Source: Pollutibacter soli
GTDB lineage: Bacteria; Bacteroidota; Bacteroidia; Chitinophagales; Chitinophagaceae
Direction: 5' to 3'
Assembly: GCA_029269725.1 (NCBI GenBank)
Contig: JARJHS010000011.1
Span: forward strand, 1-64,000
Length of the DNA stretch: 64,000 nucleotides
Below the pieces are notes generated by a model. The model was not told the DNA's origin. It saw only the letters and a list, made by a program, of their open reading frames with translations, and made no database searches. Position 1 is the first letter of the stretch; every line of letters starts with the position of its first letter. Below are positions 55,149 through 63,860 of this stretch, piece by piece. The position numbers and the translations under genes were made by a program.

Positions 55149-55925
55149 TCATTCGAAATCGTTGCTCAAGCCTCTCTTCACTACAAATTTTCTGAAATAA
55201 ATGGTATTGGATGTATCCTTTATTTTATTCACAGCTTCGCCCTTCATTTCTTGCGGCGTATACTGCGTTACATAACAATTCAAAGCTTCTATTGCTTTTG
55301 TTTCATCTTCATCAGTAAAATTGATCTGCACATTGAAATACTGTTCATCAACATAACCCCCGGGATCAACCGAAACCACGCCTTTTTTCCAGGCGAAATG
55401 ATACAGCGGATACTTGTCTACCCAGCCTTCAGCGAGCAGCAATTCTGTTACCGTCGCGCCCACAACGATATGTTCCGAATGATGGGTATCTCCATCAGGT
55501 CCGGCGGTTATAATGATATCCGGGTTGATTAGCGGTATCCTTACTTTTAATGAGTCCATGAACCGCTGATGCTCCCTGAAATAATTTCCGGTGCCAATTT
55601 TAGTATCCAGTCTTTCTATTCCGAAAAATATAGGAGGTTCGATGCCCAGCGTTTTACAACCGCACGCCGACTCTGCCCTTCTCAACGCGCCCAGTGAATC
55701 TCCCGCAGGAATCTTTGTAACCCTTGTACCATCCTTGCCATCTGTTGCAATAATTACAAAAACCCTGTTTCCTAGCCTGGCGTATTTATGCAATACTTCG
55801 CTGATCGCTGTTTCATCATCCGGATGCGCGCCTGCAAAAAGAATGGTTCTCTTGCTTTGTATGGATTGTGCATTGCAAAATGTAAATGCATGACAGGCGA
55901 GTAATACCAATAAAACCTTAAGCAT
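55149..55925 (-). CDS. PIG-L / LmbE-family deacetylase
   Basis: About 258 residues from ATG 55925 with a signal peptide (LLVLLACHAFTFCNA). The family motif AHPDDETAISEVLHKYA (zinc ligands His and Asp-Asp) is at about residue 36. A second His motif is GDTHHSEHIVVG. PIG-L enzymes deacetylate N-acetylglucosaminyl compounds; the exported form suggests an extracellular glycan substrate. A DUF3024 gene starts 38 bp upstream. Confidence 0.88.
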   Translation of the reverse strand: MLKVLLVLLACHAFTFCNAQSIQSKRTILFAGAHPDDETAISEVLHKYARLGNRVFVIIATDGKDGTRVTKIPAGDSLGALRRAESACGCKTLGIEPPIFFGIERLDTKIGTGNYFREHQRFMDSLKVRIPLINPDIIITAGPDGDTHHSEHIVVGATVTELLLAEGWVDKYPLYHFAWKKGVVSVDPGGYVDEQYFNVQINFTDEDETKAIEALNCYVTQYTPQEMKGEAVNKIKDTSNTIYFRKFVVKRGLSNDFE

Positions 55926-55963
55926 GAATTTCCTGAAGATTAAATTTTCTATATGGCTATTGG

Positions 55964-56311
55964 TTAACCGTTGAAGCATCCATAGGTATCGGTGTCGACA
56001 ATTTCCAGAAATTGCTGTACAAATCTGACCGTAGGTTGCGGCTTATATATATTCCACTTCTGATTTGCTCTCATCCAATACAATTTCCACAAAGCATTCT
56101 TTTTATCAAAGGTCGCTTTGGCATAATCGATCGTCTGGTAATTTGATTGGTCATTCCATATCGGTCTTATCTGAAAAAGGATGATCGACTGATTATCCAG
56201 CCTGTAATTGATGTCCAGTTTATCTCTGATTTCTATGGGAGGTCGTTTTCGGGCAATGTAATTTTCCATCACTTCAATTATTTCGACGCTTTTCATTACA
56301 TCAAGAGTCAT
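55964..56311 (-). CDS. DUF3024 protein
   Basis: About 115 residues from ATG 56311 (MTLDVMKSVEIIEVM); a longer frame to 56377 is possible. The DUF3024 pattern is PPIEIRDKLDINYRLDNQSI, LFQIRPIWND, then LWKLYWMRANQKW and FLEIVDTDTYGCF at the end. Function is unknown. It is cotranscribed with, or close to, the PIG-L gene. Confidence 0.85.
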   Translation of the reverse strand: MTLDVMKSVEIIEVMENYIARKRPPIEIRDKLDINYRLDNQSIILFQIRPIWNDQSNYQTIDYAKATFDKKNALWKLYWMRANQKWNIYKPQPTVRFVQQFLEIVDTDTYGCFNG

Positions 56312-56760
56312 AACTGTTTTTTGTTGACAAAGGTAGCATTGCGCGATGATTTCGTGTTGGAGAACTGATCCGTTCAACGTTGAACGTTAAACGTGGAACG
56401 TGGAAGCCATTGTCGTTACTGATAAGTAGGATAGTCCGGTTAATGCAACAATTGGAAACGATGTATTCTTTGTGATCCCGGAGGTCAATGCGTCACAATG
56501 AGCGGAACAATATTTTTTATCAATATCAGCAGAAAATACAATCACATTTTATGAGAGCATATTTTTTGAGTGAAATATTTACGGTAAGTGATTATAACAA
56601 CAGTTTGCATGGTGATGCAGCACGAAGTATTACAATAAATCTCGTCGAAAATTCTTTTTCCCGGAAAATGTTGATGTCTGTTTTTATGCAGGATCTTTTT
56701 TCTGCCGACTGAAAATGGTTCTGTAGGATCCGCGTTGTACACGCCGTGCACGGCATGCAA
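56312..56760. other. 449-bp intergenic stretch
   Basis: A heptamer-style run (TTGAACGTTAAACGTGGAAC at 56381-56400) and the perfect palindrome GCCGTGCACGGC (56743-56754), 6 bp past the metallopeptidase stop, are the only features. The palindrome could help end that gene. A 74-codon frame on the plus strand at 56488 has no support and is left out. Confidence 0.5.
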
Positions 56761-58890
56761 TCAGAGTGCTTCTGCCGTTACACGAAGCACCGGCCCGGGA
56801 AGGTTTGTCACTTCAGCGGTGAATCGCACATTGCCGGAAGGTTCCACACCTGTTGCACCATGACCTACAATCTGATCAAAATGAATGGCCATTAAATAGG
56901 CAGGCCGTTCATCACCATTTGCAACGGTTACCATACGTCGGATCAGCAGGTAAGGACTTCCGGGAACTCCGCGATTCCATCCATCAGGAAGACAGTATTC
57001 CAGGTAATAATCCCAGGCGGGATTTGCGCGGATATTTTTAAGTTTGATTCCCAGGTTTGCGCGTGCGCCTGGCCGTGAGACCGGTGCCAGCGGTAGTGTA
57101 ATCCCTGCCCGCATCCAGTTACCGTCATCAACATAGAGCCTTCCACGCGGGAGCCAGTTTTTTTGCACAAGGTGATTCAGACAAAGTGCCGGACCGAACG
57201 CTACATTCCACGGTTGCTGTATAAAAGCACCATTCTGGCTCATGATGCATGCAGGGTCTGAATAATCAGATGCCGTTGTGAGATCAGGGCCCACGTCGTG
57301 GTGCATACCGAAGCCATGCCCCATTTCATGGGCAGTGATGTTACCATCAAAGGGTGGCGTCAAACATACTTTGCCACGTCCATCTGCACTTCCATCAATC
57401 CAGAAGGGAGCCCACTGCGGGTTGCGCCAGTCGGCGCCCGGAGGCGCACCATCTTTTGACCAGTTGCGCGTGTAGACAACGATCTGACTATGAAATCCAT
57501 TGATCGGATCGAAGCCCTTTGCCTGTGCAGCGCGGATACCTGCATCTATAAGAACACTCCTGCTGATTCCTCCGGCGTTGCTCCTGAGCATATCGGTTTC
57601 TACCCAGCCAAAAACGCGTGTTCCGGTAACATCAACTGCTCCGTGCGATACATCGTGCCAAAACTCGATAAGTCCTCCTGTGCCTGGAGTAAATGCTTCA
57701 TGGAAAAAACGTTCAGCGAAACTTTCACGACCAGCATCCGGCGGGTCGCCCTTAAAACGGCAAAGGATAACCGACCACGGCTTATCATTCGGATGTTGCT
57801 GCCAGAATGTTGTCCAGATATGATTGTCGAAACCTATTACAAACAGATCGAGATTTTCCTGCGCACGGGACACTGCAGCAAGATGTTGTTTTTCGTGGTC
57901 GAAAACGGCACGGCAGGGAACCTGGAACCAATCACGACTCCAGCCAACCTGGTTATTCCAGTAAGTTGTCCAGATACGATTATCGAAACCGATGACAAAA
58001 AGATCAAGGTTTCCTGGTGCGCGTGATACGGCAGCGATCTGTTGTTTGTCACGATCAAAGACTGCCTGGCCGGGTACTGGAAAAAAGTCGGCGCTCCATC
58101 CGTCACGATCATTCCAGTACGTTGTCCAGACATGATTGTCGAAGCCGATCACAAACAAATCCAGGTTGCCTGGTGCACGTGACACCGCAGCAATCTGTTG
58201 TCTTTCCCGATCAAATACTGCACGCCCAGGAACAGGAAACCAATCGGCACTCCAGCCTGCCTGATTGTTCCAGTAAGTTGTCCATACATGATTGTCGAAG
58301 CCAATTACAAACAAATCAAGATTACCTGCTGCGCGTGATACAGCAGCGATATGTTGTTTCTCACGATCAAACACGGCACGACCAGGAAGCGGAAACCAAT
58401 CGGCACTCCATCCATCGCGATCGTTCCAGTAAGTTGTCCATGCACGATTGTCGAATCCAATGACAAAAAGATCCAGGTTGCCAGGCGCGCGCGAAACGGC
58501 AGCGATATGTTGTTTCTCACGATCAAACACGGCACGACCAGGAAGTGGAAACCAATCGGCACTCCATCCATCGCGATCGTTCCAGTAGGTTGTCCATGCA
58601 CGATTATCGAAACCGATCACAAACAAGTCAAGATTGCCAGGGGCGCGCGATACTGCGGCGATCTGTTGTTTATCGCGGTCGAAGACTGCCTGCCCGGGAA
58701 CATGAAACCATTCCGCATTCCATCCGGCCTGGGCGTTCCAGAATGTTGTCCAGACATGATTGTCAAAACCGATAACAAAAAGATCGAGGTTGCCTGGTGC
58801 GCGGGATACCGACGCGACCTGTTGCTTCTCCCGGTCAAAAACATGTTTGCCGGGAACAGGGAAGCTAAAGTTACTCCAGCGAAGGCTCAT
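56761..58890 (-). CDS. Seven-bladed PLL-like lectin propeller fused to a zinc metallopeptidase
   Basis: A 709-residue protein. Residues about 10-375 hold seven near-identical 52-residue repeats of the form VFDRxKQxIAAVSRAPG, NLDLFVIGFDN, then WTTYWN (156-bp DNA period). That matches a PLL-type propeller lectin of seven blades. A peptidase domain follows, with H521, E522, H525 and H531 in HEMGHGFGMHHD and a Met in CIMSQNG. No signal peptide is visible, which is unusual. Base composition is visibly richer in GC than its neighbours. Carbohydrate binding plus proteolysis is predicted; substrates are unknown. Confidence 0.82.
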   Translation of the reverse strand: MSLRWSNFSFPVPGKHVFDREKQQVASVSRAPGNLDLFVIGFDNHVWTTFWNAQAGWNAEWFHVPGQAVFDRDKQQIAAVSRAPGNLDLFVIGFDNRAWTTYWNDRDGWSADWFPLPGRAVFDREKQHIAAVSRAPGNLDLFVIGFDNRAWTTYWNDRDGWSADWFPLPGRAVFDREKQHIAAVSRAAGNLDLFVIGFDNHVWTTYWNNQAGWSADWFPVPGRAVFDRERQQIAAVSRAPGNLDLFVIGFDNHVWTTYWNDRDGWSADFFPVPGQAVFDRDKQQIAAVSRAPGNLDLFVIGFDNRIWTTYWNNQVGWSRDWFQVPCRAVFDHEKQHLAAVSRAQENLDLFVIGFDNHIWTTFWQQHPNDKPWSVILCRFKGDPPDAGRESFAERFFHEAFTPGTGGLIEFWHDVSHGAVDVTGTRVFGWVETDMLRSNAGGISRSVLIDAGIRAAQAKGFDPINGFHSQIVVYTRNWSKDGAPPGADWRNPQWAPFWIDGSADGRGKVCLTPPFDGNITAHEMGHGFGMHHDVGPDLTTASDYSDPACIMSQNGAFIQQPWNVAFGPALCLNHLVQKNWLPRGRLYVDDGNWMRAGITLPLAPVSRPGARANLGIKLKNIRANPAWDYYLEYCLPDGWNRGVPGSPYLLIRRMVTVANGDERPAYLMAIHFDQIVGHGATGVEPSGNVRFTAEVTNLPGPVLRVTAEAL

Positions 58891-58910
58891 CTGAGTGAGT
58901 TTATAAGTGT

Positions 58911-58950
58911 TTCAAATAGGTTATCGCTGCAGAAGGTAGACCTATTTGAA
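58911..58950. promoter_or_regulatory. Inverted repeat upstream of the propeller metallopeptidase
   Basis: The 11-bp arms TTCAAATAGGT (58911-58921) and ACCTATTTGAA (58940-58950) are perfect inverted repeats with an 18-bp spacer. They lie 21-60 bp upstream of the start codon. Probably a dimeric-regulator operator or leader stem. No regulator is adjacent. Confidence 0.45.
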
Positions 58951-59094
58951 CTTTTCCCAAATAGCCACTTAGTGGTATTTTTTGTATGATCACCTCATCG
59001 AGTGAAACGGAGACATTTCAGGTTTATCAACGCAATAAAGACCTGGTAATTTACCTACCTATAGCTTCAGCTAATATATGTTCTTTGGATATTG

Positions 59095-59190
59095 TCATTC
59101 CGTTCTCAGCCTCTTCACCGGGTTCACCATCGCTGCTTTGATCGATTGAACACCGACTGTGACCAGTGTAAGGATGATGCGAGGCATTCA
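59095..59190 (-). pseudogene. 3' remnant of an FtsX-type permease gene
   Basis: The minus strand reads RIILTLVTVGVQSIKAAM, then VNPVKRLRTE and TGA. It is the last helix and terminal motif of an FtsX-type permease, in frame with no disruption over 32 codons. Upstream sequence no longer matches the family. With the copy at 53.6 kb it shows that permease genes have been lost here. The other parts of the 457-bp gap show an inverted repeat and nothing else. Confidence 0.75.
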
Positions 59191-59347
59191 CAAACGGATG
59201 CCAGGAAAAGAAAACATGGCCTGCCGGACGCGAAACCCAACCCAGGCGGGGGAATGGTGAATCGGTAAGGATGTATTCCGCATTACTGATAGATGGAGTT
59301 ATAATGCCATAATTATTCTTGCGTGAATTCTAATTATCAGTTCTACT

Positions 59348-59854
59348 TCATTCATTCACAGCAAAGGCACGGATCTGAGAAATCAGCCAGCTATTTTCCT
59401 TTCGTACAAGAATATCGATGAACCGATGATGCCGGACTTCAGCAGACAATTTTTCGGCTGATTCTATAAATGCTTCACCGTCCACCACTGCGACATCATC
59501 GTTGACAAAAGTTATTCGTATAATCCGGCTCGTATGTTTTGAGCCACTGGCCTCCTTTGTTAAAAAGTTACTGAGCAATTTGCGAATCTCAGCTTTGCCA
59601 AACGCCTGATCTCCACGTGGACTGATCAGTACTGCATCATCCATGAAACAAGCCATTAAATTTTCGATATTTCCCTGCTGCCAGGCAGCGTCATAAGAGG
59701 CTTCTGTTTTCCTGATTAACTCTTCATCGGGTTTTCTATCGGTATGTTTATTCTCCGCCATAGCTTCAGCCTTTTTTCCTGGCATCAGAGATTTAATTAC
59801 AAAACCCGCCAGGAATCCAATGATGATCATTATAGGGATGACTGCATTTTTCAT
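59348..59854 (-). CDS. SgcJ/NTF2-like (SnoaL-type) protein
   Basis: A 168-residue protein with one N-terminal membrane anchor (VIPIMIIIGFLAGFVIK). The NTF2-like core runs from about residue 50: IENLMACFMDDAVLISPRG, DQAFGKAEIRKLLSNFL, DVAVVDGEAFIES, and SWLISQIRAFAVNE at the end. This fits the SgcJ/EcaC group whose function is mostly unknown. No operon partner. The N-terminal anchor could place it outside the cytoplasm. Confidence 0.82.
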   Translation of the reverse strand: MKNAVIPIMIIIGFLAGFVIKSLMPGKKAEAMAENKHTDRKPDEELIRKTEASYDAAWQQGNIENLMACFMDDAVLISPRGDQAFGKAEIRKLLSNFLTKEASGSKHTSRIIRITFVNDDVAVVDGEAFIESAEKLSAEVRHHRFIDILVRKENSWLISQIRAFAVNE

Positions 59855-59949
59855 ATCGGCTTAAAACAGTTTTGACAGCAGGTGACAGCGATACCAAAGT
59901 AAAGAATGTCTGGATAAATCAGCAAATCTGGAATTCCAAAGCAAACCTT

Positions 59950-60760
59950 TGTACCACATAGTTGACATAGAAACATAGGCACATAGAACAACACTATGAT
60001 CCTATTGTGTCTATATGACCCGTGTGGGTAAAAAATCTTGTACCACATAGTCAACATAGAAAACATAGGCATACAGAAAAATCCTTTGTGCCTGATGTGC
60101 CTCTATGACCTATGTGGTGAGATTTGTTGGCAACTCACGAAGTGAGTTTGTAACGAATAGTTTATGACCCGTGTGGGTAAAAATCCTGTACCACATAGTC
60201 AACATAGAAAACATAGGCATATAGAATAATCGTTTGTGCCTGATGTGCCTCTATGACCTATGTGGTGAGATTTGTTGGCAACTCACGAAGTGAGTTTATA
60301 ACGAATAGTTTATGACCCGTGTGGGTAAAAAATCTTGTACCACATAGTCAACATAGAAAACACAGGCATATAGAATAATCCTTTGTGCGTGATGTGCCTC
60401 TATGACCTATGTTGTGAGATTTGTTGGCAACTCACGAAGTGAGCTTGTAACGAATAGTTTATGACCCGTGCGGGTAAAAAATCTTATACCACATAGTCAA
60501 CAAAGAAAACACAGGCATATAGAATAATCCTTTGTGCCTGATGTGCCTCTATGACCTATGTGGTGAGATTTTTTGGCAACTCACGAAGTGAGTTTAAAAC
60601 GAATAGTTTATGACCCGTGTGGGTAAAAAATCTTGCACCACATAGTCAACATAGAAAACACAGGCATATAGAATAATCCTTTGTGCCTGATGTGCCTCTA
60701 TGACCTATGTGGTGAGATTTGTTGGCAACTCACGAAGTGAGTTTGTAACGAATTGTTTTT
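59950..60760. repeat. Five-unit tandem array of about 149 bp plus a partial unit
   Basis: ACCACATAG starts at 59953 (partial unit), then at 60042, 60191, 60339, 60488 and 60637, a spacing of 148-149 bp. Each unit has a full CACATAG-type inverted repeat (left ACCACATAGTCAACATAG, right CTCTATGACCTATGTGG) and a second stem, AACTCAC-GAA-GTGAGTT. The link carries TTTATGACCCGTGTGGG. Short frames in it are repeat-derived. It lies between the NTF2-like gene and the third permease. Confidence 0.92.
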
Positions 60761-60803
60761 GCAGCAAATAGGCATAAAAGCCACAAAGGTAGTCGGCTGT
60801 TCC

Positions 60804-60831
60804 CTATTGCCTATTGCCTATTGCCTATTGC
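60804..60831. repeat. Four CTATTGC heptamers past the third permease
   Basis: Four perfect head-to-tail CTATTGC units begin just beyond the permease stop, with GGCTGTTCC before them. The inverse arrangement (GGCAATAGGGAACAGCC) follows the second permease at 20.5 kb, so this short module travels with permease 3' ends. Confidence 0.75.
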
Positions 60832-60837
60832 CTCCCC

Positions 60838-63222
60838 TCATTCCATTCTTAAACTCTTCACCGGATTAGAAACCGCTGCTTTGATACTCTGGAAACTGAT
60901 CGTGATCAATGCGATCAATATCACCAGCACACCCGATGAAGCAAACATCCATCCGCTGATCTTAATGCGATAAGGATAATGCTGCAGCCATTTGTTTGCG
61001 GCCATATATGCAAGTGGAGACGCAATGATCAATGCAATAATGATCAGCTTTACAAAATCAGTCGACAGTGTGGTAACGATCTGCTGCACCGATGCGCCGA
61101 GTACTTTCCTGATGCCGATTTCCCTTGTTCTTTTTTCTGCTGACATAACGGATAATCCGAATAACCCGATGCAGGAAATGAAAATCGTCAGTATCGCGCC
61201 GGATAAGATGATCTGTTTCCATTTTTCAACATCTGCATATTGTGTCCTGTTTTCATCGTTCTTGAAAACATAACTGTATGGATTCATCGGGTAGAGCTGT
61301 TGGTAGGTTTTCTGTATCCATTTCAGACTCGCCGCTGCGGTGTTGGGTTTTATCCTGATATAACAGGTTCCGTAGGTTCCGTTCATGGTGAACAACTGCG
61401 GTGTTATTTTTTTGTTTAGAGATGCGAAATGATAATCTTTCACTACTCCAATCACCTGGTAGGTACTGTGATTGGAAGTGATGAACTCGCCGATGGGATT
61501 GTTCCATTTCGCAGCTTTTACAAAACTTTCATTCACGAGTACTGACTTCGTTGTATCGGAAGGAAATTGGGGTGAGAAATTTCGTCCTGCAACCAGTGGA
61601 ATCTTCAATACATCAAAAAAATTTCCATCGATGATTTCATTCTGGAAAAAGATATTGGCACCCGCCGAATTTTTTCCGAGCGTTCCCCAGCTGCCTGAAT
61701 TCTTTGCAGTAACATTTGCGATACCTGAATTCTTCTTCAGTTCACTTTCGAACACCGCAACATCAGCAGCTTTCAGATCCTGTTTGTTGACCATGACAAG
61801 ATCTGAATCATCATAACCCAGTTTTGTCCGGGTCAGTAAATCAAACTGTGCATAGATGACAGCAGTGGCAATGATTAAAAAAGACGCCAGGGTAAACTGC
61901 AACACCACCAATGATTTCTGCAGGTAATTTTTCCCTGCGACCTGGAAACGGCTGTACAGGGTTTGTACGGGATGATAACCAGATAAAACCAATGCCGGAT
62001 AAAAACCTGCGAGCAAACTTGTAATAGTGTACAAAACAAAATAACCTGCAATTAATTTTCCGTCGAAGAAATAGGAAATCGCGAGTTGTTTATTGGCCAG
62101 CTGATTAAACAATGGCAATAAAGATTGTACCAAAGCAATAGCCAGCAGAAAAGCAATCGTGCAGAGAAAAAACGACTCGCCGAGGAACTGGAAGATCAAT
62201 TGTTTTCTGTCGCTGCCCATCACTTTACGGATGCCGATTTCTTTCGCCCGCTTAACGGATCGGGCCACTGTGAGGTTCACAAAATTGATGCAGGCTATCA
62301 GCAGTATAAACAGCGCAATGCCGGAAAGAATATAGGAATACACCGGGTTGCTGGAGGCTGACAATGTTTTGTCTCCAAACGTATCCATGGTGTTCAGGTG
62401 CATTTCCCTGACCGGTTGCAGAAAATAAGTACCCATGGAAAACAGATCCGCATCACCGCCGTCGTTTCTCAGCATTTCAAAAAAAGTCGACCTTGCATCG
62501 GAGATGTAAAAGTTCTGCATCTGCTTCTCTACTGTCTGCCGGCTGGCCTTTTCATCCAGTACAACAAAGGTGGTCAGGAAAGAATTGAACCAGTTGTGGG
62601 TGTCTTTCGCATCTGCTTCAGAAACTTTGAAAGGCATCAGCGTTTCAAACCGTATGGAGGAATTCTGCGGACTTCGCCTGGCCACCGCCGTTACTTTGTA
62701 AGGAACAAAACTGGTATCCTCTTTAACCATCAACGTTTTGCCTGAAACATCAGTAGAACCAAAATATTTTTTTGCAGCGTCTTCGCTCAGCACAATGGAA
62801 TTCGGTTCGCTCAGACAGATTTGTCTGTTACCTGATAATAATGGAAATGTAAACACAGAAAAGAAATTGGGATCCACATGCAGCACACCGTTCTGTTCCT
62901 GTACTTCATTTCCTGTTCTGATGTCTTCCGTACTACCCTGCACCCGCACAAAAGATTTGATCCCCGGCACATTCTCCGAAAACCTGGGTCCCTGCAAAAC
63001 ACCGGTGGCACCCACCTGATCACCTCCTTTTGCCTTTTTCGCGATGCGGTAGATATTGTTCACGTTGTTATGGAACCTGTCAAAACTCACTTCATCTTTC
63101 ACATAGAGCATGATCAGCATCGCGCATGCCAGGCCGATGGTCAGTCCGGCAATATTGATGAAAGAGTACACGCGGTTACGGGCGAGGGTTCGGAGAGTGG
63201 TTTTGAGATAGTTGCGGAACAT
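60838..63222 (-). CDS. FtsX/MacB-type ABC transporter permease
   Basis: A 794-residue permease from ATG 63222 (a longer frame to 63288 is unlikely). The usual start MFRNYLKTTLRTLARNRVYS and the two FtsX cores (VKRAKEIGIRKVMGSDRKQL; TREIGIRKVLGASVQQI) are present, with a large periplasmic loop after the first helix and after the fourth. It ends NPVKSLRME. It is the third full paralog in the window. No ATPase is next to it. Confidence 0.88.
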   Translation of the reverse strand: MFRNYLKTTLRTLARNRVYSFINIAGLTIGLACAMLIMLYVKDEVSFDRFHNNVNNIYRIAKKAKGGDQVGATGVLQGPRFSENVPGIKSFVRVQGSTEDIRTGNEVQEQNGVLHVDPNFFSVFTFPLLSGNRQICLSEPNSIVLSEDAAKKYFGSTDVSGKTLMVKEDTSFVPYKVTAVARRSPQNSSIRFETLMPFKVSEADAKDTHNWFNSFLTTFVVLDEKASRQTVEKQMQNFYISDARSTFFEMLRNDGGDADLFSMGTYFLQPVREMHLNTMDTFGDKTLSASSNPVYSYILSGIALFILLIACINFVNLTVARSVKRAKEIGIRKVMGSDRKQLIFQFLGESFFLCTIAFLLAIALVQSLLPLFNQLANKQLAISYFFDGKLIAGYFVLYTITSLLAGFYPALVLSGYHPVQTLYSRFQVAGKNYLQKSLVVLQFTLASFLIIATAVIYAQFDLLTRTKLGYDDSDLVMVNKQDLKAADVAVFESELKKNSGIANVTAKNSGSWGTLGKNSAGANIFFQNEIIDGNFFDVLKIPLVAGRNFSPQFPSDTTKSVLVNESFVKAAKWNNPIGEFITSNHSTYQVIGVVKDYHFASLNKKITPQLFTMNGTYGTCYIRIKPNTAAASLKWIQKTYQQLYPMNPYSYVFKNDENRTQYADVEKWKQIILSGAILTIFISCIGLFGLSVMSAEKRTREIGIRKVLGASVQQIVTTLSTDFVKLIIIALIIASPLAYMAANKWLQHYPYRIKISGWMFASSGVLVILIALITISFQSIKAAVSNPVKSLRME

Positions 63223-63527
63223 GGGGGGCTGTTTTAAGTACTGTAAGGAGCTATTAGTTTGCCGGCTTCTTTTATTGTTAATAATCAATTGAATACGTCA
63301 TTGATTTCGGGTAAAGATGTACGTTTTCAGGACAGAGGTGTGCGATTTTTGGGACGATGGTGAGAAGAATAGGTTAATTTTTTTACGTGTTGATTCTATT
63401 TCCGGTAATGTTCAGGATATGTATTTATCAATATTGAAGATAACCTGCCATTATTTTGAAAATGCCGAAAGGCATCAAAAATTATACAATCTCACTGAAT
63501 AAAATATGGTAATATGCAATAATACTT
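63223..63527. other. 305-bp intergenic stretch, nothing seen
   Basis: An AT-rich stretch upstream of the third permease, probably containing its promoter. A 61-codon plus-strand frame at 63317 has no support. No inverted repeat or terminator stands out. Confidence 0.5.
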
Positions 63528-63740
63528 CTATTTGTTGTAATGTTTTAGATACATCATTATACCAGCCCAAATACTAATCAATCCCATAGTAATATTTATA
63601 ACACGGCTATGATGTTTTCCCCACAATTTTTTTGAATCATCATAAAGAGACATCCAAAGAGCGTTTCCCTTATTCAGAATTCCTAACACCAAAGAGAGTG
63701 TTCCATAAATCAGTAAAAAAGCTAAATAAAATTTTTCCAT
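63528..63740 (-). CDS. Small two-helix membrane protein
   Basis: A 70-residue protein with two hydrophobic helices (YLAFLLIYGTLSLVLGIL and INITMGLISIWAGIMMYL) and a short charged middle. No family is recognised. The size and hydrophobicity are plausible for a real small gene. Its upstream and downstream contexts give no clue to function. Confidence 0.55.
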   Translation of the reverse strand: MEKFYLAFLLIYGTLSLVLGILNKGNALWMSLYDDSKKLWGKHHSRVINITMGLISIWAGIMMYLKHYNK

Positions 63741-63860
63741 TGTGTTTTTAATTTCAAAGCAAGACTCATTTATAACTGGTCAAACCAGACCAAATTTAGA
63801 ATCGATCAAGTTTACTCTAACTCCGTTTTCGTAAATATGTCTTTGCCGTCCCGGTTAATT

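Noticed and set aside
57490-58601. Several plus- and minus-strand frames across the propeller repeats
   Set aside because: They repeat with the 156-bp period and are shadows of the metallopeptidase gene.
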